A DNA stretch of 64,000 nucleotides from Fulverythrobacter ferritrahens (GCF_020539485.1 NZ_JACDXU010000001.1:1364001-1428000), one strand, 5' to 3'. Positions 49,729 through 60,636 are shown, counted from the first letter of the stretch. Numbers and translations are program-made. The notes: generated by a model not told the origin, from the sequence alone.

Positions 49729-52059
49729 ATGGTCCCTACCCCGCAGCACTTGCTGCATGCTCCGAACTGCTGCCCTTCCGCCGCGCGCGGCGCGTCTGGC
49801 GCCAGCCTGCGCACGCTGGCGCTGGCCCTTGCTGCCGCGACGATAGGATGGTCTCTCCCCGCCCATGCGCAGGATGCCCCTGCGGAGGAAGGGGGCAAGT
49901 CACAGGATTCGGATCAGGATTCGGCCCAACCTTCAGGCAGCCCGGCCGAAGAGCAGCGCGAAGTCGCCTTCGAAGCGAACGAGCTGAGTTATGATACCGA
50001 TAACGATCTCGTTACCGCATCGGGCAACGTCATCATGCGCAGCGGTGAACAATCCGTGCGCGCGGATCAGGTCAATTGGGACCGCAAGGCCAACACTATC
50101 ACCGCAACGGGCAATATCCGTTTCGTCGATGGTGACGGCAACGTGCTTTATACCGACAATCTGACGCTGACCGACGATCTCAAGGTTGGCGCCATGAAGA
50201 ACATGCTGCTGGCCCTGCGCGAAGGCGGCAGGCTGGCCGCCAATGCCGGCGAGCGCGCGGAAGACGGCACCGTTATCCTCACCCAGGCAGCCTATTCGGC
50301 CTGCGCCGTGGAGGATGACGCTGGCTGCCCCCGCACCCCCAGCTGGCGGATCGTGGCGGATCGGGTGATCTACGATCCCGAAGCGAACCGCGTGCGCTTC
50401 AAGGGGGCGATGCTGGAATTGTTCGGCGCGCGCCTGCTGCCGATTCCCCGGCTGGAAGTGGCCACCGATGGCCGCGCGATTTCGGGCCTGATGATCCCGA
50501 ACCTGCGCGTTTCCCCGTCCAACGGCGTGGAAATCAGCCAGAGCTATTATCACCGCCTGTCGGACAGCCAGGATCTGAGCGTCACCGGTTATGTCTATAC
50601 AGAGGCGCCGCCGATGCTGGGGGCGCAATATCGGGCCCTGGTGGACAAGGGAGCATTCCAGCTTACCGGCTATGCCACCCGCAGCGCGCGCATTCCCATC
50701 GGGTCCGAAACGGGCACGGTCACCCAGCAGGACTGGCGCGGTTATTTCTTCGGCAATGGGCGCTTCCAGCTTTCCCCGGAATGGAGCGTAACGGCATCGG
50801 CCCGCGTGGCCAGCGACCGCACATTCCTGCGCCGCTATGACATCAGCCGGGACGACCGGCTGCGTTCCACCTTCAATGTCGAGCGGATAACCGAGAATTC
50901 CTATCTCACCATCCAGGGCTGGGCCACACAGACCATGCGCTCGGGTGATTCCCAGGGGCAGGTGCCCATCGTCCTGCCGATGATCGACTATCGCCGCCGC
51001 ATCGATGATCCGGTGCTGGGCGGCAAGGTGCAATTGCAGCTCAACAGCCTGGCGATCACCCGCACCAACGGACAGGACACGCAGCGCGCCTTTGCCGGGG
51101 CACAGTGGGATCTGCGGCGCGTCACCAGCATGGGGCAGGAAATCACGCTGACGGCGCTGGTGCGCGGCGACGTCTATCATTCCGACCAGAACGAACTGAC
51201 CTCCACCGTGATCTATCAGGGCGATCCGGGCTGGCAGGCGCGCGGCGTGGCCGTGGGCGCGGTGGATGTGAAATGGCCCTTCGTGGGCGAATTCCTGGGC
51301 GGAACGCAGGTTCTCACCCCCCGCGTGCAGGTGGTGGCCAGCCCGCCGATCCGCAATCTTGCCGTGCCGAACGAAGATGCCCGCGCGATCGATCTGGAAG
51401 ATTCGAACCTCTTCGCCCTCAGCCGCTTCCCCGGTTATGACCGGGTGGAAGACGGGGTGCGCTTCACCTACGGCTTCGACTGGCAGTTCACCCGGCCCGG
51501 CCTGAAGATCAAGACCACTATCGGCCAGTCCTATCGCCTGAGCGAAGACCCCACCCTCGTGCCCGACGGCACGGGCATTTCGGAGCGTGTGTCGGACTTC
51601 GTCGGCCGCACCGAAGTGCGCTACAAGGATTTCCTCAAGGTCACCCACCGCTTCCGGCTGGACAAGGATAACCTTGCCGTTCGCCGCAACGAATTCGACC
51701 TTACGATAGGCTCGAACCGCACCTATTTCGAGGCGGGCTACCTGCGCCTCAACCGCGACATTTCCGAAGAGATCGAGGATCTGCAGGACCGTGAGGAACT
51801 GCGCGTCGCGGGCCGGGTCGCCTTTGCCAAATACTGGTCGGCCTTCGGTTCGGCAGTGATCAATCTGACCGACCGGAACGAGGATCCGACGCTGACTTCC
51901 GACGGTTTCGAGCCGCTGCGCACCCGCCTTGGCTTCGCCTATGCGGATGACTGCCTGGAATTGGGCTTCACCTGGCGGCGCGACTATGTGGCGAGCGGCG
52001 ACGCGCGAAAGGGCAATACCTTCCAGGTTCACATCGCGCTGAAGAATCTCGGCTTCTGA
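49729..52059 (+). CDS. lptD: LPS-assembly protein LptD
   Basis: A 776-aa outer-membrane protein that inserts lipopolysaccharide with LptE. An N-terminal signal (TIGWSLPAHAQ) precedes an acidic linker, then the OstA-type jelly-roll domain (about 85-200) with FEANELSYDTDNDLVTASGNVIM and RADQVNWDRKANTITATGNIRF, then a large beta-barrel ending in HIALKNLGF. I placed the start at ATG 49729, because it leads straight into the signal peptide, though the first 30 residues are unusual for a signal; an earlier in-frame ATG exists at 49612. First gene of lptD-surA-pdxA-rsmA. Divergent from pepA. Confidence 0.93.
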   Translation: MVPTPQHLLHAPNCCPSAARGASGASLRTLALALAAATIGWSLPAHAQDAPAEEGGKSQDSDQDSAQPSGSPAEEQREVAFEANELSYDTDNDLVTASGNVIMRSGEQSVRADQVNWDRKANTITATGNIRFVDGDGNVLYTDNLTLTDDLKVGAMKNMLLALREGGRLAANAGERAEDGTVILTQAAYSACAVEDDAGCPRTPSWRIVADRVIYDPEANRVRFKGAMLELFGARLLPIPRLEVATDGRAISGLMIPNLRVSPSNGVEISQSYYHRLSDSQDLSVTGYVYTEAPPMLGAQYRALVDKGAFQLTGYATRSARIPIGSETGTVTQQDWRGYFFGNGRFQLSPEWSVTASARVASDRTFLRRYDISRDDRLRSTFNVERITENSYLTIQGWATQTMRSGDSQGQVPIVLPMIDYRRRIDDPVLGGKVQLQLNSLAITRTNGQDTQRAFAGAQWDLRRVTSMGQEITLTALVRGDVYHSDQNELTSTVIYQGDPGWQARGVAVGAVDVKWPFVGEFLGGTQVLTPRVQVVASPPIRNLAVPNEDARAIDLEDSNLFALSRFPGYDRVEDGVRFTYGFDWQFTRPGLKIKTTIGQSYRLSEDPTLVPDGTGISERVSDFVGRTEVRYKDFLKVTHRFRLDKDNLAVRRNEFDLTIGSNRTYFEAGYLRLNRDISEEIEDLQDREELRVAGRVAFAKYWSAFGSAVINLTDRNEDPTLTSDGFEPLRTRLGFAYADDCLELGFTWRRDYVASGDARKGNTFQVHIALKNLGF

Positions 52060-52232
52060 TTCCCTTGCGGGGACAGTAGAGCATGGCCGGATGGCAAGCC
52101 CGTTGGCAGAGTTGTGCAAACAGGCTATCCGCGCCAATCTGCAGGGGACGCTCAGCTTCGGTTAAGCCGGAAATGGCCAACCGGAAACAGCTACGAAAGG
52201 CGCGGGAACGCGCCGCTGACGGGACATAGTGC

Positions 52233-53600
52233 GTGATCAAGACGGTCAAGAATTTGCTGAACACCGGGCGCGGCACCGCCGCCGCCGCACTGCTGGCCGG
52301 CTCGGCCCTCGTGGGGGTTGGCGCGCTGCACGCTCAGAGCGAGCCGGCCAACAATAATGATCCCTTCAATCTGCCCTCTTCCATCACGATGCTGGGCAAT
52401 AGCGACCCGAACCTGCGCAAGGCCACTGCCGTAGTAAACGGCTTCGTCATCACGGGCTCGGATATCGATCAGCGCGTGGCGCTGGTGCTCGATGCCAATA
52501 AGGAAGAGCCCTCTCCGGAGGAACTCCAGCGCCTCAAGCTGCAGGTGCTGCGCAACCTGATCGACGAGACCTTGCAGATCCAGGAAGCCAAGGCCCTGGA
52601 AATCGAAGTCACCAAGGCGGAAGTCGACCAGACCTATGAGCGCGTGGCGACCCAGAATTTCGGGCAGAGCAAGGGCGAACTGGACGCCTATCTGAAGAAG
52701 ATCGGTTCTTCGACCGGTTCCCTGAAACGCCAGATCGAGGGTGAACTCGCCTGGCAGCGCGTTGTCCAGCGCAACGTCCAGCCCTTCATCAACGTCTCGG
52801 AAGAAGAGGTGAAGGAAGTGCTCGAGCGCATGAAGGCGGCGAAGGGCACCGAGGAATATCGCCTGGGCGAAATCTATCTCGCCGCCGCTACCGAGAACGA
52901 GCAGGCCGTAGCTGAAAACGCGCGCAAGATCATGGAACAATTGCAGCAGGGCGGCAGCTTCGTGGCCTATGCCCGGCAATATTCGCAGGCGTCGAGCGCA
53001 GCCGTCGGCGGCGATCTGGGCTGGATTCGTCCCGCCTTGTTGCCGGCGGAAATGGCCGCTGCCGCGCGCCAGATGCAACCCGGCCAGCTGGTAGGTCCGG
53101 TGAAGGTACCGGGCGGCATGTCGATCATGTACATGATCGACAAGCGTCAGGTACTGACCGCCGATCCGCGCGATGCCGTGCTGAGCCTGAAGCAGATTTC
53201 GATCAAGTTCGCCCCCGGCACTTCCCAGGAAGATTTCCAGGCGAAAGTCGCCCAGTTCAACGCCGGCCTGGCACGAATGAAGGGCTGCGGCACTGCAGAC
53301 CCGATCGCGGCCGAGATGGGCGCCGAAGTGATCACCAATGATCAATTGTCCGCGCGGTCCTTGCCCGATGCACTGGCCCAGGGCCTGCTCGAACTGTCGA
53401 TCGGCCAATATTATGGCCCCTTCGGAACGGTTGATGACGGCGTGCGCGTGCTGATGCTGTGCGGGCGGGACGATCCGCAGACGGCGGAAGAACCGAACTT
53501 CGAAAAGGTCATGGCCCAGATCGAGGACGAACGCGTCAACAAGCGCGTACAGCGTTATCTGCGCGATCTTCGCCGCGATGCGGTGATCGAGTATAATTGA
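52233..53600 (+). CDS. surA: SurA-like peptidyl-prolyl isomerase (periplasmic chaperone)
   Basis: A 455-aa periplasmic chaperone/PPIase that helps outer-membrane proteins fold. Signal peptide about 1-35; SurA N-terminal domain about 65-200; a parvulin domain from about 203 to 310 with RLGEIYLAAATENEQAVAENARKIMEQLQQGGSF and GGDLGWIRPALLP. A second parvulin copy, as in E. coli SurA, is not obvious in the remaining C-terminal part. The start is GTG 52233. It lies 173 bp after lptD and 7 bp before pdxA, the classic order. Confidence 0.92.
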   Translation: MIKTVKNLLNTGRGTAAAALLAGSALVGVGALHAQSEPANNNDPFNLPSSITMLGNSDPNLRKATAVVNGFVITGSDIDQRVALVLDANKEEPSPEELQRLKLQVLRNLIDETLQIQEAKALEIEVTKAEVDQTYERVATQNFGQSKGELDAYLKKIGSSTGSLKRQIEGELAWQRVVQRNVQPFINVSEEEVKEVLERMKAAKGTEEYRLGEIYLAAATENEQAVAENARKIMEQLQQGGSFVAYARQYSQASSAAVGGDLGWIRPALLPAEMAAAARQMQPGQLVGPVKVPGGMSIMYMIDKRQVLTADPRDAVLSLKQISIKFAPGTSQEDFQAKVAQFNAGLARMKGCGTADPIAAEMGAEVITNDQLSARSLPDALAQGLLELSIGQYYGPFGTVDDGVRVLMLCGRDDPQTAEEPNFEKVMAQIEDERVNKRVQRYLRDLRRDAVIEYN

Positions 53601-53607
53601 TCAGCCG

Positions 53608-54609
53608 ATGAAGGCGCTCGCGGCCTCCCTCGGCGATCCCGCCGGGATCGGGCCGGAACTGCTCTGCGAAGCATGGGCAGCCCGGCATGAAGCCTCGCTG
53701 GCGCCGTTCTTCGTGGTCGGCGGGGAGCATCTGCTGGCCGCCGCTGCGGCACGCCGCGGAGTGGACACTCCCATCGTGCCCATTGCCGACCCCGCCGATG
53801 CCGCGGATGTCTTTACCCGGGGCCTGCCCGTGCTTGGCGACGAGGATGGGGAATATTTCCCCGGCGAACCGAATGCCAGCGGCGCCCGTCTGGCCCTTGC
53901 CTCCCTCACCAGGGCCGCTGCGCTGACAGCGGAAGGCAAGGCTGCCGGGATCGTCACAGGCCCGATTTCCAAGGCGCTCCTCGCCGAAGTCGGGTTTACC
54001 TTTCCGGGGCAGACCGAATTCGTGGCCGATGCCTGCGGCGTGACGGCGGAAGATGCCGTGATGATGCTGGCCGGCCCGCAGCTGAGAACCGTTCCCCTCA
54101 CCGTCCATTGCGCCCTTGCCGAAGTGCCGGGACGGCTCACGACAGACCTCATCGTGCGGCGCGGCCGGATCGTGGCCAGCGCACTTGCCCGCGATTTCGG
54201 GCTGGAAAGGCCGCGCCTCGCCTTCGCCGCGCTCAATCCCCATGCAGGCGAAGGCGGCAAGTTCGGGGATGAGGAACAGCGTGTCATCGCCCCTGCAATC
54301 GAAGCCCTGCGTGCCGAGGGCATCGACGCCACCGGCCCCCATCCGGCCGACGCCATGTTCGCCCCGCATGAACGCGGCGGATATGACGTGGCGCTGTGCA
54401 TGTATCACGATCAGGCGCTGATCCCGCTGAAAGCGCTGGATTTCGACAATGGAGTGAATGTCACTCTCGGCCTGCCGATCATCCGCACCTCGCCCGATCA
54501 CGGCACCGCCTTCGGCATAGCGGGCAAACGCATCGCCAATCCCGGCGCGACCATTGCAGCCATCCGCATGGCCAGCGACTGCGCTGCCCGCCGCGCGCGC
54601 CTGTCCTGA
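53608..54609 (+). CDS. pdxA: 4-hydroxythreonine-4-phosphate dehydrogenase
   Basis: A 333-aa PdxA, which oxidises 4-hydroxythreonine-4-phosphate in pyridoxal-phosphate synthesis. Metal-binding and catalytic segments [16 protein letters not shown] and [11 protein letters not shown] are clear, as are [15 protein letters not shown] at the N-terminus and [17 protein letters not shown] near the end. ATG 53608 begins [19 protein letters not shown]. It lies 7 bp after surA and 4 bp before rsmA, so the operon order is conserved. Confidence 0.96.
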   Translation: MKALAASLGDPAGIGPELLCEAWAARHEASLAPFFVVGGEHLLAAAAARRGVDTPIVPIADPADAADVFTRGLPVLGDEDGEYFPGEPNASGARLALASLTRAAALTAEGKAAGIVTGPISKALLAEVGFTFPGQTEFVADACGVTAEDAVMMLAGPQLRTVPLTVHCALAEVPGRLTTDLIVRRGRIVASALARDFGLERPRLAFAALNPHAGEGGKFGDEEQRVIAPAIEALRAEGIDATGPHPADAMFAPHERGGYDVALCMYHDQALIPLKALDFDNGVNVTLGLPIIRTSPDHGTAFGIAGKRIANPGATIAAIRMASDCAARRARLS

Positions 54610-54613
54610 ACGC

Positions 54614-55435
54614 ATGAGCCTTCCGCCTCTACGCGAAGTGATTGCCCGGCACGGGCTCAGCGCATCCAAGGCACTGGGGCAGAACTTCCTGTTCGACGAG
54701 CAATTGCTTGACCGGATCGCGGGTATTCCCGGGGATCTGCAAGGCCGCGCCGTCCTGGAAGTCGGCCCCGGCCCCGGCGGGCTTACACGGGCGCTACTGC
54801 GCGCGGGCGCGCGGGTCACGGCCATCGAGATGGACCGGCGCTGCCTGCCTGCCCTGGCCGAACTGGGCGATGCCTTTCCCGGCCAGCTGACGGTAATCGA
54901 AGGCGACGCGCTGAAAATACCGCCTGCCGAGCTGTTCGGTGACGAGCCTTACGACGTAGTGGCCAATCTGCCCTATAATGTCGGCACTGCGCTGTTCGTC
55001 GGCTGGCTTTCGGGCGAAAGCTGGCCGCCGCAATGGCGATCGCTGACGCTGATGTTCCAGCTGGAAGTGGCCGAGCGGATCGTGGCGAAAGAGGCAAGCG
55101 GGGCTTATGGCCGGCTGGCGGTTCTGGCCCAATGGCGATCCGAAGCCAAGCTGGCGATGAAGGTCCACCGTAGCGCCTTCACTCCGCCGCCCAAGGTGAT
55201 GAGCGCCATCGTGCATGTCACTCCCGCCGCCATGCCGGAGGGTGTTTCTGCCCGCGTGCTGGAACGGGTGACGGAAGCTGCCTTCGGCCAACGCCGCAAG
55301 ATGCTGCGCCAGAGCCTGAAAGGTGTCCCCGGGGCAGTGGAAGCCCTGGAGGAACTGGGAATAGACCCGCAACGCCGGGCCGAAACGCTGAGCGTCGGTG
55401 AATTTGTGTCTATTGCCCGAGCGTTGACGCGCTGA
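54614..55435 (+). CDS. rsmA: 16S rRNA (A1518/A1519) dimethyltransferase
   Basis: A 273-aa RsmA/KsgA that dimethylates two adenines near the 3' end of 16S rRNA. The opening [22 protein letters not shown], the SAM motif [16 protein letters not shown] and [15 protein letters not shown] are diagnostic. ATG 54614 was chosen; it begins [15 protein letters not shown] and lies 4 bp after pdxA. Its 3' end overlaps the convergent PilZ gene by 26 bp. Final gene of the lptD operon. Confidence 0.96.
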   Translation: MSLPPLREVIARHGLSASKALGQNFLFDEQLLDRIAGIPGDLQGRAVLEVGPGPGGLTRALLRAGARVTAIEMDRRCLPALAELGDAFPGQLTVIEGDALKIPPAELFGDEPYDVVANLPYNVGTALFVGWLSGESWPPQWRSLTLMFQLEVAERIVAKEASGAYGRLAVLAQWRSEAKLAMKVHRSAFTPPPKVMSAIVHVTPAAMPEGVSARVLERVTEAAFGQRRKMLRQSLKGVPGAVEALEELGIDPQRRAETLSVGEFVSIARALTR

Positions 55436-56012
55436 CGCCTGCCGGATCGCCGGCCTCGCTCCCAGCCCCTTCCAGCGCCTCTTCCACGCTGTGGAACGCC
55501 CCCAGCACTTCGCCCGCGAAACCACCGAGATAGAACGTCGCGCCCGCCGCCACGGCTGCCATCAGGATGCCTTCGAGCGGGAACCTGCGAGCACCGGCCT
55601 GAACCTGCTCCGCGCCCTGCCGCGCATTGGCATGCCCGGCCTTGCCCAGTTCAAGTTCACCCTCGCCGGAAATGACGGACATCACGCTGATGCGATTCTG
55701 AAAGGCAATGCCGAAGCGGCGCGGGCCGGACCATTTCACCTGCCCCACCAGATTGTTGCGGCCCACCACCAGTTCCACGATCTCCCCGCGCGTCGGCGCA
55801 TGATCGGCGCTGGCGGCCAGCCCGCGAGAGGACAGATTGACGATGCAAACCTCACGCTCCGCGCCCGCGCCCCGCAGGCGCGCCCGGATCATGACCTTGG
55901 TGCGGTCCTCAATTCTTGGTGCCTGTCCCACGTGAGCGGGCCCCCTTTTAACCTTCGCAAACAAGGTCGCACGCAATCCTTGTGGTTCGGTTAAGCCGCT
56001 GTCGTTAGGCAA
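55410..56012 (-). CDS. PilZ-domain c-di-GMP binding protein with C-terminal membrane helix
   Basis: A 200-aa PilZ protein. The c-di-GMP motifs are complete: RxxxR as R33-I-E-D-R37 and NxSxxG as NLSSRG at 59-64. A hydrophobic stretch at about 147-167 ([21 protein letters not shown]) suggests a membrane anchor after the soluble domain. The start is TTG 56012, which is weak; the first motif is at residue 33, so a later start is possible. It is convergent with rsmA with overlapping ends. Partner and process are unknown; the GGDEF/EAL protein at 29100-31445 could supply the signal. Confidence 0.85.
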   Translation of the reverse strand: MPNDSGLTEPQGLRATLFAKVKRGPAHVGQAPRIEDRTKVMIRARLRGAGAEREVCIVNLSSRGLAASADHAPTRGEIVELVVGRNNLVGQVKWSGPRRFGIAFQNRISVMSVISGEGELELGKAGHANARQGAEQVQAGARRFPLEGILMAAVAAGATFYLGGFAGEVLGAFHSVEEALEGAGSEAGDPAGVSASTLGQ

Positions 56013-56095
56013 AGTCGTGACCTAACCTATATGTGGATTTACGGAACTTTCCGGCCCTTGGACGGAGTGATAACCCTCAATCCAAGGGGGAAATC

Positions 56096-56995
56096 ATGCA
56101 AATACGGCACTTTTCCAGCATCCTGGCGCTGGCTCTCGCGACTGTCCCGCAGGTGGCAGCTGGAAAGGCTCCAACCGTCCTTTCTCCCATGGGGCCCTGG
56201 ACGGTCGATTACGCCGAGGAGCGATGCAGCCTGATCCGCCGCTTCGGCGACGACGAGAAGAGCCTGGTTCTTCAGATCGATTCTTATGGTTCGCCCCATC
56301 AATTCCGCGCGCTTGTGTTCGGGGACTATGTGCCTGCATCGAACAGGCCAACAGGAAAGATCAGTTATAAATTCACTCCTGATCGTGAATACCGTCAAGA
56401 TCAGCGGGCCATATTCGGCAAGTCAGGAATATCAAATGCCACATCATTTCTCACGGCATTTTCTCCAAATGACATCAGCCAAAAAGAATATTTGAAATTG
56501 AGCGAGGAAGAGGTTTCCAGACGCATGGAAAATCTTCCGAAGGTTCGGGCGGAGTTCGAAGATGCAACTAACAGTATGACGTTGCGACTCGTCACGCTGA
56601 AGGAAATTGAATTACGTCTGGGCAATATGGTGAAGCCCCTGGCTGCGTTGCGAGGCTGCGTTGACGATCTTTACAACTCATGGGGGCTGGACCCCCAACC
56701 GCAACATACCCGAAAGAGAACACCAATCCCGGATACGAGGTCGGTCAGGAACGTCATGCAAAACTATCCGACCCAAATGGCTCTTGGGGGGAAAAGTGCG
56801 TTCCTTTCGGTGCGGGTCATGGTCAACGAGCAGGGAGAGGCAGGCTCCTGTATCGTGCAGAACGAGAACGTGGACAAAGCCTTCACGGATGCAGTCTGCG
56901 CAGGTTTGGCCCGCCACTTCGAACCGGCACTGGATGCTGAAGGCAAGCCAATGTCCAGCTTCTACCAGACAATCGTTACCTACCTAATCGACTGA
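56096..56995 (+). CDS. Exported TonB C-terminal-like domain protein
   Basis: A 299-aa protein with a signal peptide at about 1-22 (ALALATVPQVAAG). The final 95 residues match a TonB C-terminal fold (NYPTQMALGGKSAFLSVRVMVNEQGEAGSCIVQNENVDKAFTDAVCAGLARHFEPALDAEGKPMSSFYQTIV), with a cysteine pair. No N-terminal transmembrane anchor or Pro-rich spacer like TonB is present, so it is not a standard energy transducer. Base composition in the middle (about 56340-56640) is clearly AT-richer than in neighbouring genes, which hints at recent acquisition. ATG 56096 has GGGGG 7 bp upstream. Role unknown. Confidence 0.7.
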   Translation: MQIRHFSSILALALATVPQVAAGKAPTVLSPMGPWTVDYAEERCSLIRRFGDDEKSLVLQIDSYGSPHQFRALVFGDYVPASNRPTGKISYKFTPDREYRQDQRAIFGKSGISNATSFLTAFSPNDISQKEYLKLSEEEVSRRMENLPKVRAEFEDATNSMTLRLVTLKEIELRLGNMVKPLAALRGCVDDLYNSWGLDPQPQHTRKRTPIPDTRSVRNVMQNYPTQMALGGKSAFLSVRVMVNEQGEAGSCIVQNENVDKAFTDAVCAGLARHFEPALDAEGKPMSSFYQTIVTYLID

Positions 56996-57004
56996 CCCTG
57001 AAAA

Positions 57005-57397
57005 CTACTCCGCCACAGCCTGTTCCGCCGCGCAGGGATAGGCATCAGTCAGCGCGTTGATCACCATGCTGACGGCCGAATAATTCCTGTCGTTGACTTC
57101 CAGATAGGCGGTCACCTTACCACGCAGGTCTTCCGCAACGGCGACATCTCCGGGGCAGATCGACGGATTGATCGCGCCGATATCCTTCATATAGGTCACG
57201 GCGTCATACACGCCCATGATATATTCCTGGCACAGCTGGACTTCCGCTTCATCTTGCGCGCTGCAATTGGCATAGAGTTCCTCGCCCGTCCGGAAGACCC
57301 CGCTTGATGGCGTGGCGTCATCATCCTGCGCATGGGCCGCGCCGCCGGCGAGCAACATTGCGAGCATCGCGGATTTGAGGGCTGTGGTCGCTCGCAT
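57005..57397 (-). CDS. Exported Rap1a/Tai-like domain protein
   Basis: A 130-aa exported protein. Signal peptide about 1-24 (LLAGGAAHAQ). The mature part fits the Rap1a/Tai family: FRTGEELYANCSAQ, CQEYIMGVYDAVTYM, ICPGDVAVAEDLRGKVTAYLEV and ALTDAYPCA, with paired cysteines. The family includes type VI secretion immunity proteins but also many stand-alone exported proteins; no type VI genes are in the window, so an immunity role is not supported. ATG 57397 fits. Its stop lies 9 bp from the convergent TonB-C-like gene. Confidence 0.75.
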   Translation of the reverse strand: MRATTALKSAMLAMLLAGGAAHAQDDDATPSSGVFRTGEELYANCSAQDEAEVQLCQEYIMGVYDAVTYMKDIGAINPSICPGDVAVAEDLRGKVTAYLEVNDRNYSAVSMVINALTDAYPCAAEQAVAE

Positions 57398-57560
57398 GTC
57401 AGGCTCCTGAAACTTCTGCCTTTGCCTAGCACAGCCCCGACGCCGGTCCGAGCCAGGAATCCGCCCCCGCCGCGTTTCGCACCCTTTTCCTCTTTCTCCC
57501 GCGCAGGCTTGCCCTACAGGCGGCGAAGCGGCTTCGCAGGACAGGGAATCGGAAACCCGA

Positions 57561-58514
57561 ATGAACAAGCACTGGGCCAGCCTTGATGGCCTGAGAGGCG
57601 TCCTCGCGCTGGGCGTGGTGCTGCTGCATTTCGATGTGAACATCCTGACGCGCCGCCTGTTCGGAATGCCGCCGCTGTGGATGGATCTGGCGGTAGACGT
57701 GTTCTTCCTGCTCTCGGGCTTCGTGCTTACCCACTCGGTCCGCAACGGCACCAGCTTTCCGATCTTCGCGGTAAAGCGCCTGCTGCGGCTGCTGCCGATC
57801 TATTATGTGACCACTTTGGCCACCATGCTGGTCGTGCCGCAACTGCCGGGCGATCTGTGGGCAGAACTGTTCGTGGCGGGGCCGTTCCTGTCCCGCAATC
57901 CGGTGAACTTCCCGGCGTGGAGCATCTGTTTCGAGCTTTACCTGCCGCTTCTCGCCGTCTTGCTGCCCATCAGGCTGCCAGCCAAGCTCGTTCGTCCGGC
58001 GCTGGTGGTGGCTCTGCTGGCCTGCGGCGCCTGCATGATGGCCTTCGAGGAAGGACGCGCCATGTATGCCCCGCGCGCAATATGCGGCCTGATTGCCGGG
58101 CATCTGCTCTATCGCGCGAAGCTGGAATTCCGGGCGCCCTTCGATCTGGCGGCGCTCTGCGTGATCGGCCTGATCCTGGCTGCCAGCTTCGCCCCGGCCA
58201 TTACCTTTCTGATCCCCTTCGCCGCCTCAGCCGCCATCCTTGCGGGAACCCAGGCCGAAGGGCGACTCTTCGCCAGCGCGCCAGTGCTGTGGCTGGGGTC
58301 GATTTCCTATACACTGTACCTCGTCCACGTCCCGGTTCTCTATGCGCTGGGCAAGTGGATCGAGCCCGCCGTCTCGGAAAGCCCGATCGTAAGCCTCGCC
58401 GGGATCGCGGCATCGCTGGCCCTCGCGACTATGCTCACGAAGCTGGTGGAGCGCCCGGCAATGGCGCTTTCCGCGCGGCTGTTCCCCCGGCATGTGGCGA
58501 GCCGGGGGGTTTAG
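57561..58514 (+). CDS. Membrane acyltransferase (acyltransferase-3/OafA family)
   Basis: A 317-aa integral-membrane acyltransferase. The family N-terminus LDGLRGVLALGVVLLHFDVN, with the conserved His, and FFLLSGFVLTHS with RLLRLLPIYYV are plain. About eight hydrophobic helices follow. Such enzymes transfer acyl groups to surface sugars or lipids. It is shorter than OafA and lacks an added SGNH domain. ATG 57561 fits. Convergent with glcB, 19 bp apart. The acceptor is unknown. Confidence 0.9.
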   Translation: MNKHWASLDGLRGVLALGVVLLHFDVNILTRRLFGMPPLWMDLAVDVFFLLSGFVLTHSVRNGTSFPIFAVKRLLRLLPIYYVTTLATMLVVPQLPGDLWAELFVAGPFLSRNPVNFPAWSICFELYLPLLAVLLPIRLPAKLVRPALVVALLACGACMMAFEEGRAMYAPRAICGLIAGHLLYRAKLEFRAPFDLAALCVIGLILAASFAPAITFLIPFAASAAILAGTQAEGRLFASAPVLWLGSISYTLYLVHVPVLYALGKWIEPAVSESPIVSLAGIAASLALATMLTKLVERPAMALSARLFPRHVASRGV

Positions 58515-58533
58515 GAGCTGCGAATTTCTCCCC

Positions 58534-60636
58534 TCAGCCAGCCTTCTTCTTCATTCTCCAGGCATGGAGCAGCGGCTCCGTATAACCGCTGGGCTGCACC
58601 ACGCCCTTGAACACCAGATCGCAGGCTGCCTTGAAGGCAAGGCTGGTTTCCCAATTGCCTGCCATCGGCTCATAGGCCGGATCGCCAGCATTCTGCGCAT
58701 CGACCTTGGCCGCCATGCGCCGCAGGGAATCCATCACCTGTTCGGGCGTGGCGATGCCGTGCAGCAGCCAGTTGGCCATGTGCTGGCTGGAGATGCGCAG
58801 GGTCGCCCGGTCTTCCATCAAGCCCACATCGTTGATGTCCGGAACCTTGGAACAGCCCACACCCTGATCGATCCAGCGCACAACATAGCCCAGCAGGCCC
58901 TGCGCGTTATTGTCCAGTTCGGCCCGCACTTCCTCCTCGCTCCAGTTCGCGCCCTCGGCCAGCGGAATGGCGAGCAGCGCGTCCAGCCCCGGCGCGGGCG
59001 GCAGGGTCTTCTGGATTTCGAACACATCGGCGCGGTGGTAGTGCAGCGCATGGAGCACAGCTGCCGTGGGGGACGGCACCCAGGCCGTGCTGCCGCCCGC
59101 CTTCAGATGGCCGATCTTCTCCTGCATCATCGCGGCCATCCGGTCTGGCGCGGCCCACATGCCCTTGCCGATCTGCGCCTTGCCCGAAAGCCCGCAGGCG
59201 AGCCCGATGGCGACATTGCGCTTCTCATAGGCATCCAGCCATGCAGACGACTTCATGTCCGCCTTGCGGACCATCGGCCCGGCCTGCATCGAGGTGTGGA
59301 TCTCGTCGCCCGTCCGGTCGAGGAAGCCGGTGTTGATGAAAGCGATACGGTCCTTCACTGCATGGATGCAGGCTGCAAGGTTAGCGGACGTGCGCCGTTC
59401 CTCGTCCATCACGCCCACCTTGATCGTGTGGCGTTCCAGCCCCAGCAGATCTTCCACCGCATCGAACAGATCGTTGGTGAAGGCGCATTCATCCGGCCCG
59501 TGCTGCTTGGGCTTCACGATATAGATGCTGCCTTCGCGGCTGTTGGCCCAGCGGCTCTTGCCCTCAAGGTCCAGCGTCGAAATGGCGCTAGTGAAAACGG
59601 CATCCATGATGCCTTCGGGAATCTCGCCACCATCGAGCAGCAGGATCGCCGGATTGGTCATCAGATGGCCGACATTGCGCACGAACAGCAGGCTGCGCCC
59701 CATCAGGGCGAGCATCTCGCCCCCGGTGCGCTGGACCATGATGTCATCATTCAGCGTGCGGGTGACGGTCCTGCCGCCCTTCTCGAATGTGTCGGAAAGA
59801 TCGCCCCGGATCACGCCCAGCCAGTTGCGATAGGCAGCCAGCTTGTCAGCCGCATCCACCGCCGCGATGGAATCCTCCAGATCGACAATGGTGGTCAGCG
59901 CCGCTTCCAGCCGGATGTCGGAAATGCCGGCCTTGTCCGTCTTCCCCACGGGATGCTGGTCATTAAACACCACCTGGATCAGCAGGCGATTGTGGCGAAA
60001 GACGATGGAATCGTCCGTCTCGCCCACCATCTGGCTGACATCGGCCAGCGGAATTGCCGGGTCCGGCCCTTCCAGATCGGCCCAGCTTCCCTCGAACAGG
60101 GGCAGTGCCTCGTCCAGGAAGGCGCGACCGGCGGCAACCACGGCCGCGCCGCGTACCGGATCATAGCCCGGCCCCGTGGCAGGCGCGGCGTCCAGTGCGT
60201 CCGTGCCATAGAGCGCATCGTACAGGCTGCCCCAGCGGGCATTGGCGGCGTTCAGCAGGAAGCGGGCATTAAGCACCGGCACAACCAGCTGCGGCCCGGC
60301 CAGAGTGGCGATTTCCGCATCGACATTCTTCGTCCCGATTTTGAACGGCGCCGGTTCGGGCACCAGATAGCCGATTTCGCGCAGGAAGGTTTCGTAAGCC
60401 TGGGGATCGTGCGGCTTGCCCAGCCGTTCCCGGTGCCAGGCATCGATCCGGCTCTGGAAATCCTCGCGGATTGCCAGCAGCTCGCGGTTGCGCGCCACGA
60501 AGCGATCGCAGATCGCCGCGAAACCCTGCCAGAACTCGCCCGCATCGCGATCGAGCGGGGCCAGCACCTCGTTTTCCAGGAAGGCGGCCAATGCCGCATC
60601 GACCTGCAACCCGCTGCGTTCAACCCGCTCACTCAT
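58534..60636 (-). CDS. glcB: Malate synthase G
   Basis: A 700-aa malate synthase G, which condenses glyoxylate and acetyl-CoA to malate. Recognisable family segments include [58 protein letters not shown] and the [14 protein letters not shown] region with conserved active-site acidic residues. Length is right for the G isoform. ATG 60636 fits. It is divergent from the M20 hydrolase gene. Isocitrate lyase is not in the window; the role may be glyoxylate use or glycolate catabolism. Confidence 0.97.
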   Translation of the reverse strand: MSERVERSGLQVDAALAAFLENEVLAPLDRDAGEFWQGFAAICDRFVARNRELLAIREDFQSRIDAWHRERLGKPHDPQAYETFLREIGYLVPEPAPFKIGTKNVDAEIATLAGPQLVVPVLNARFLLNAANARWGSLYDALYGTDALDAAPATGPGYDPVRGAAVVAAGRAFLDEALPLFEGSWADLEGPDPAIPLADVSQMVGETDDSIVFRHNRLLIQVVFNDQHPVGKTDKAGISDIRLEAALTTIVDLEDSIAAVDAADKLAAYRNWLGVIRGDLSDTFEKGGRTVTRTLNDDIMVQRTGGEMLALMGRSLLFVRNVGHLMTNPAILLLDGGEIPEGIMDAVFTSAISTLDLEGKSRWANSREGSIYIVKPKQHGPDECAFTNDLFDAVEDLLGLERHTIKVGVMDEERRTSANLAACIHAVKDRIAFINTGFLDRTGDEIHTSMQAGPMVRKADMKSSAWLDAYEKRNVAIGLACGLSGKAQIGKGMWAAPDRMAAMMQEKIGHLKAGGSTAWVPSPTAAVLHALHYHRADVFEIQKTLPPAPGLDALLAIPLAEGANWSEEEVRAELDNNAQGLLGYVVRWIDQGVGCSKVPDINDVGLMEDRATLRISSQHMANWLLHGIATPEQVMDSLRRMAAKVDAQNAGDPAYEPMAGNWETSLAFKAACDLVFKGVVQPSGYTEPLLHAWRMKKKAG

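Noticed and set aside
57005-57397. Type VI secretion immunity gene (Rap1a/Tai)
   Set aside because: No effector or type VI structural gene lies nearby; the domain is common in ordinary exported proteins.
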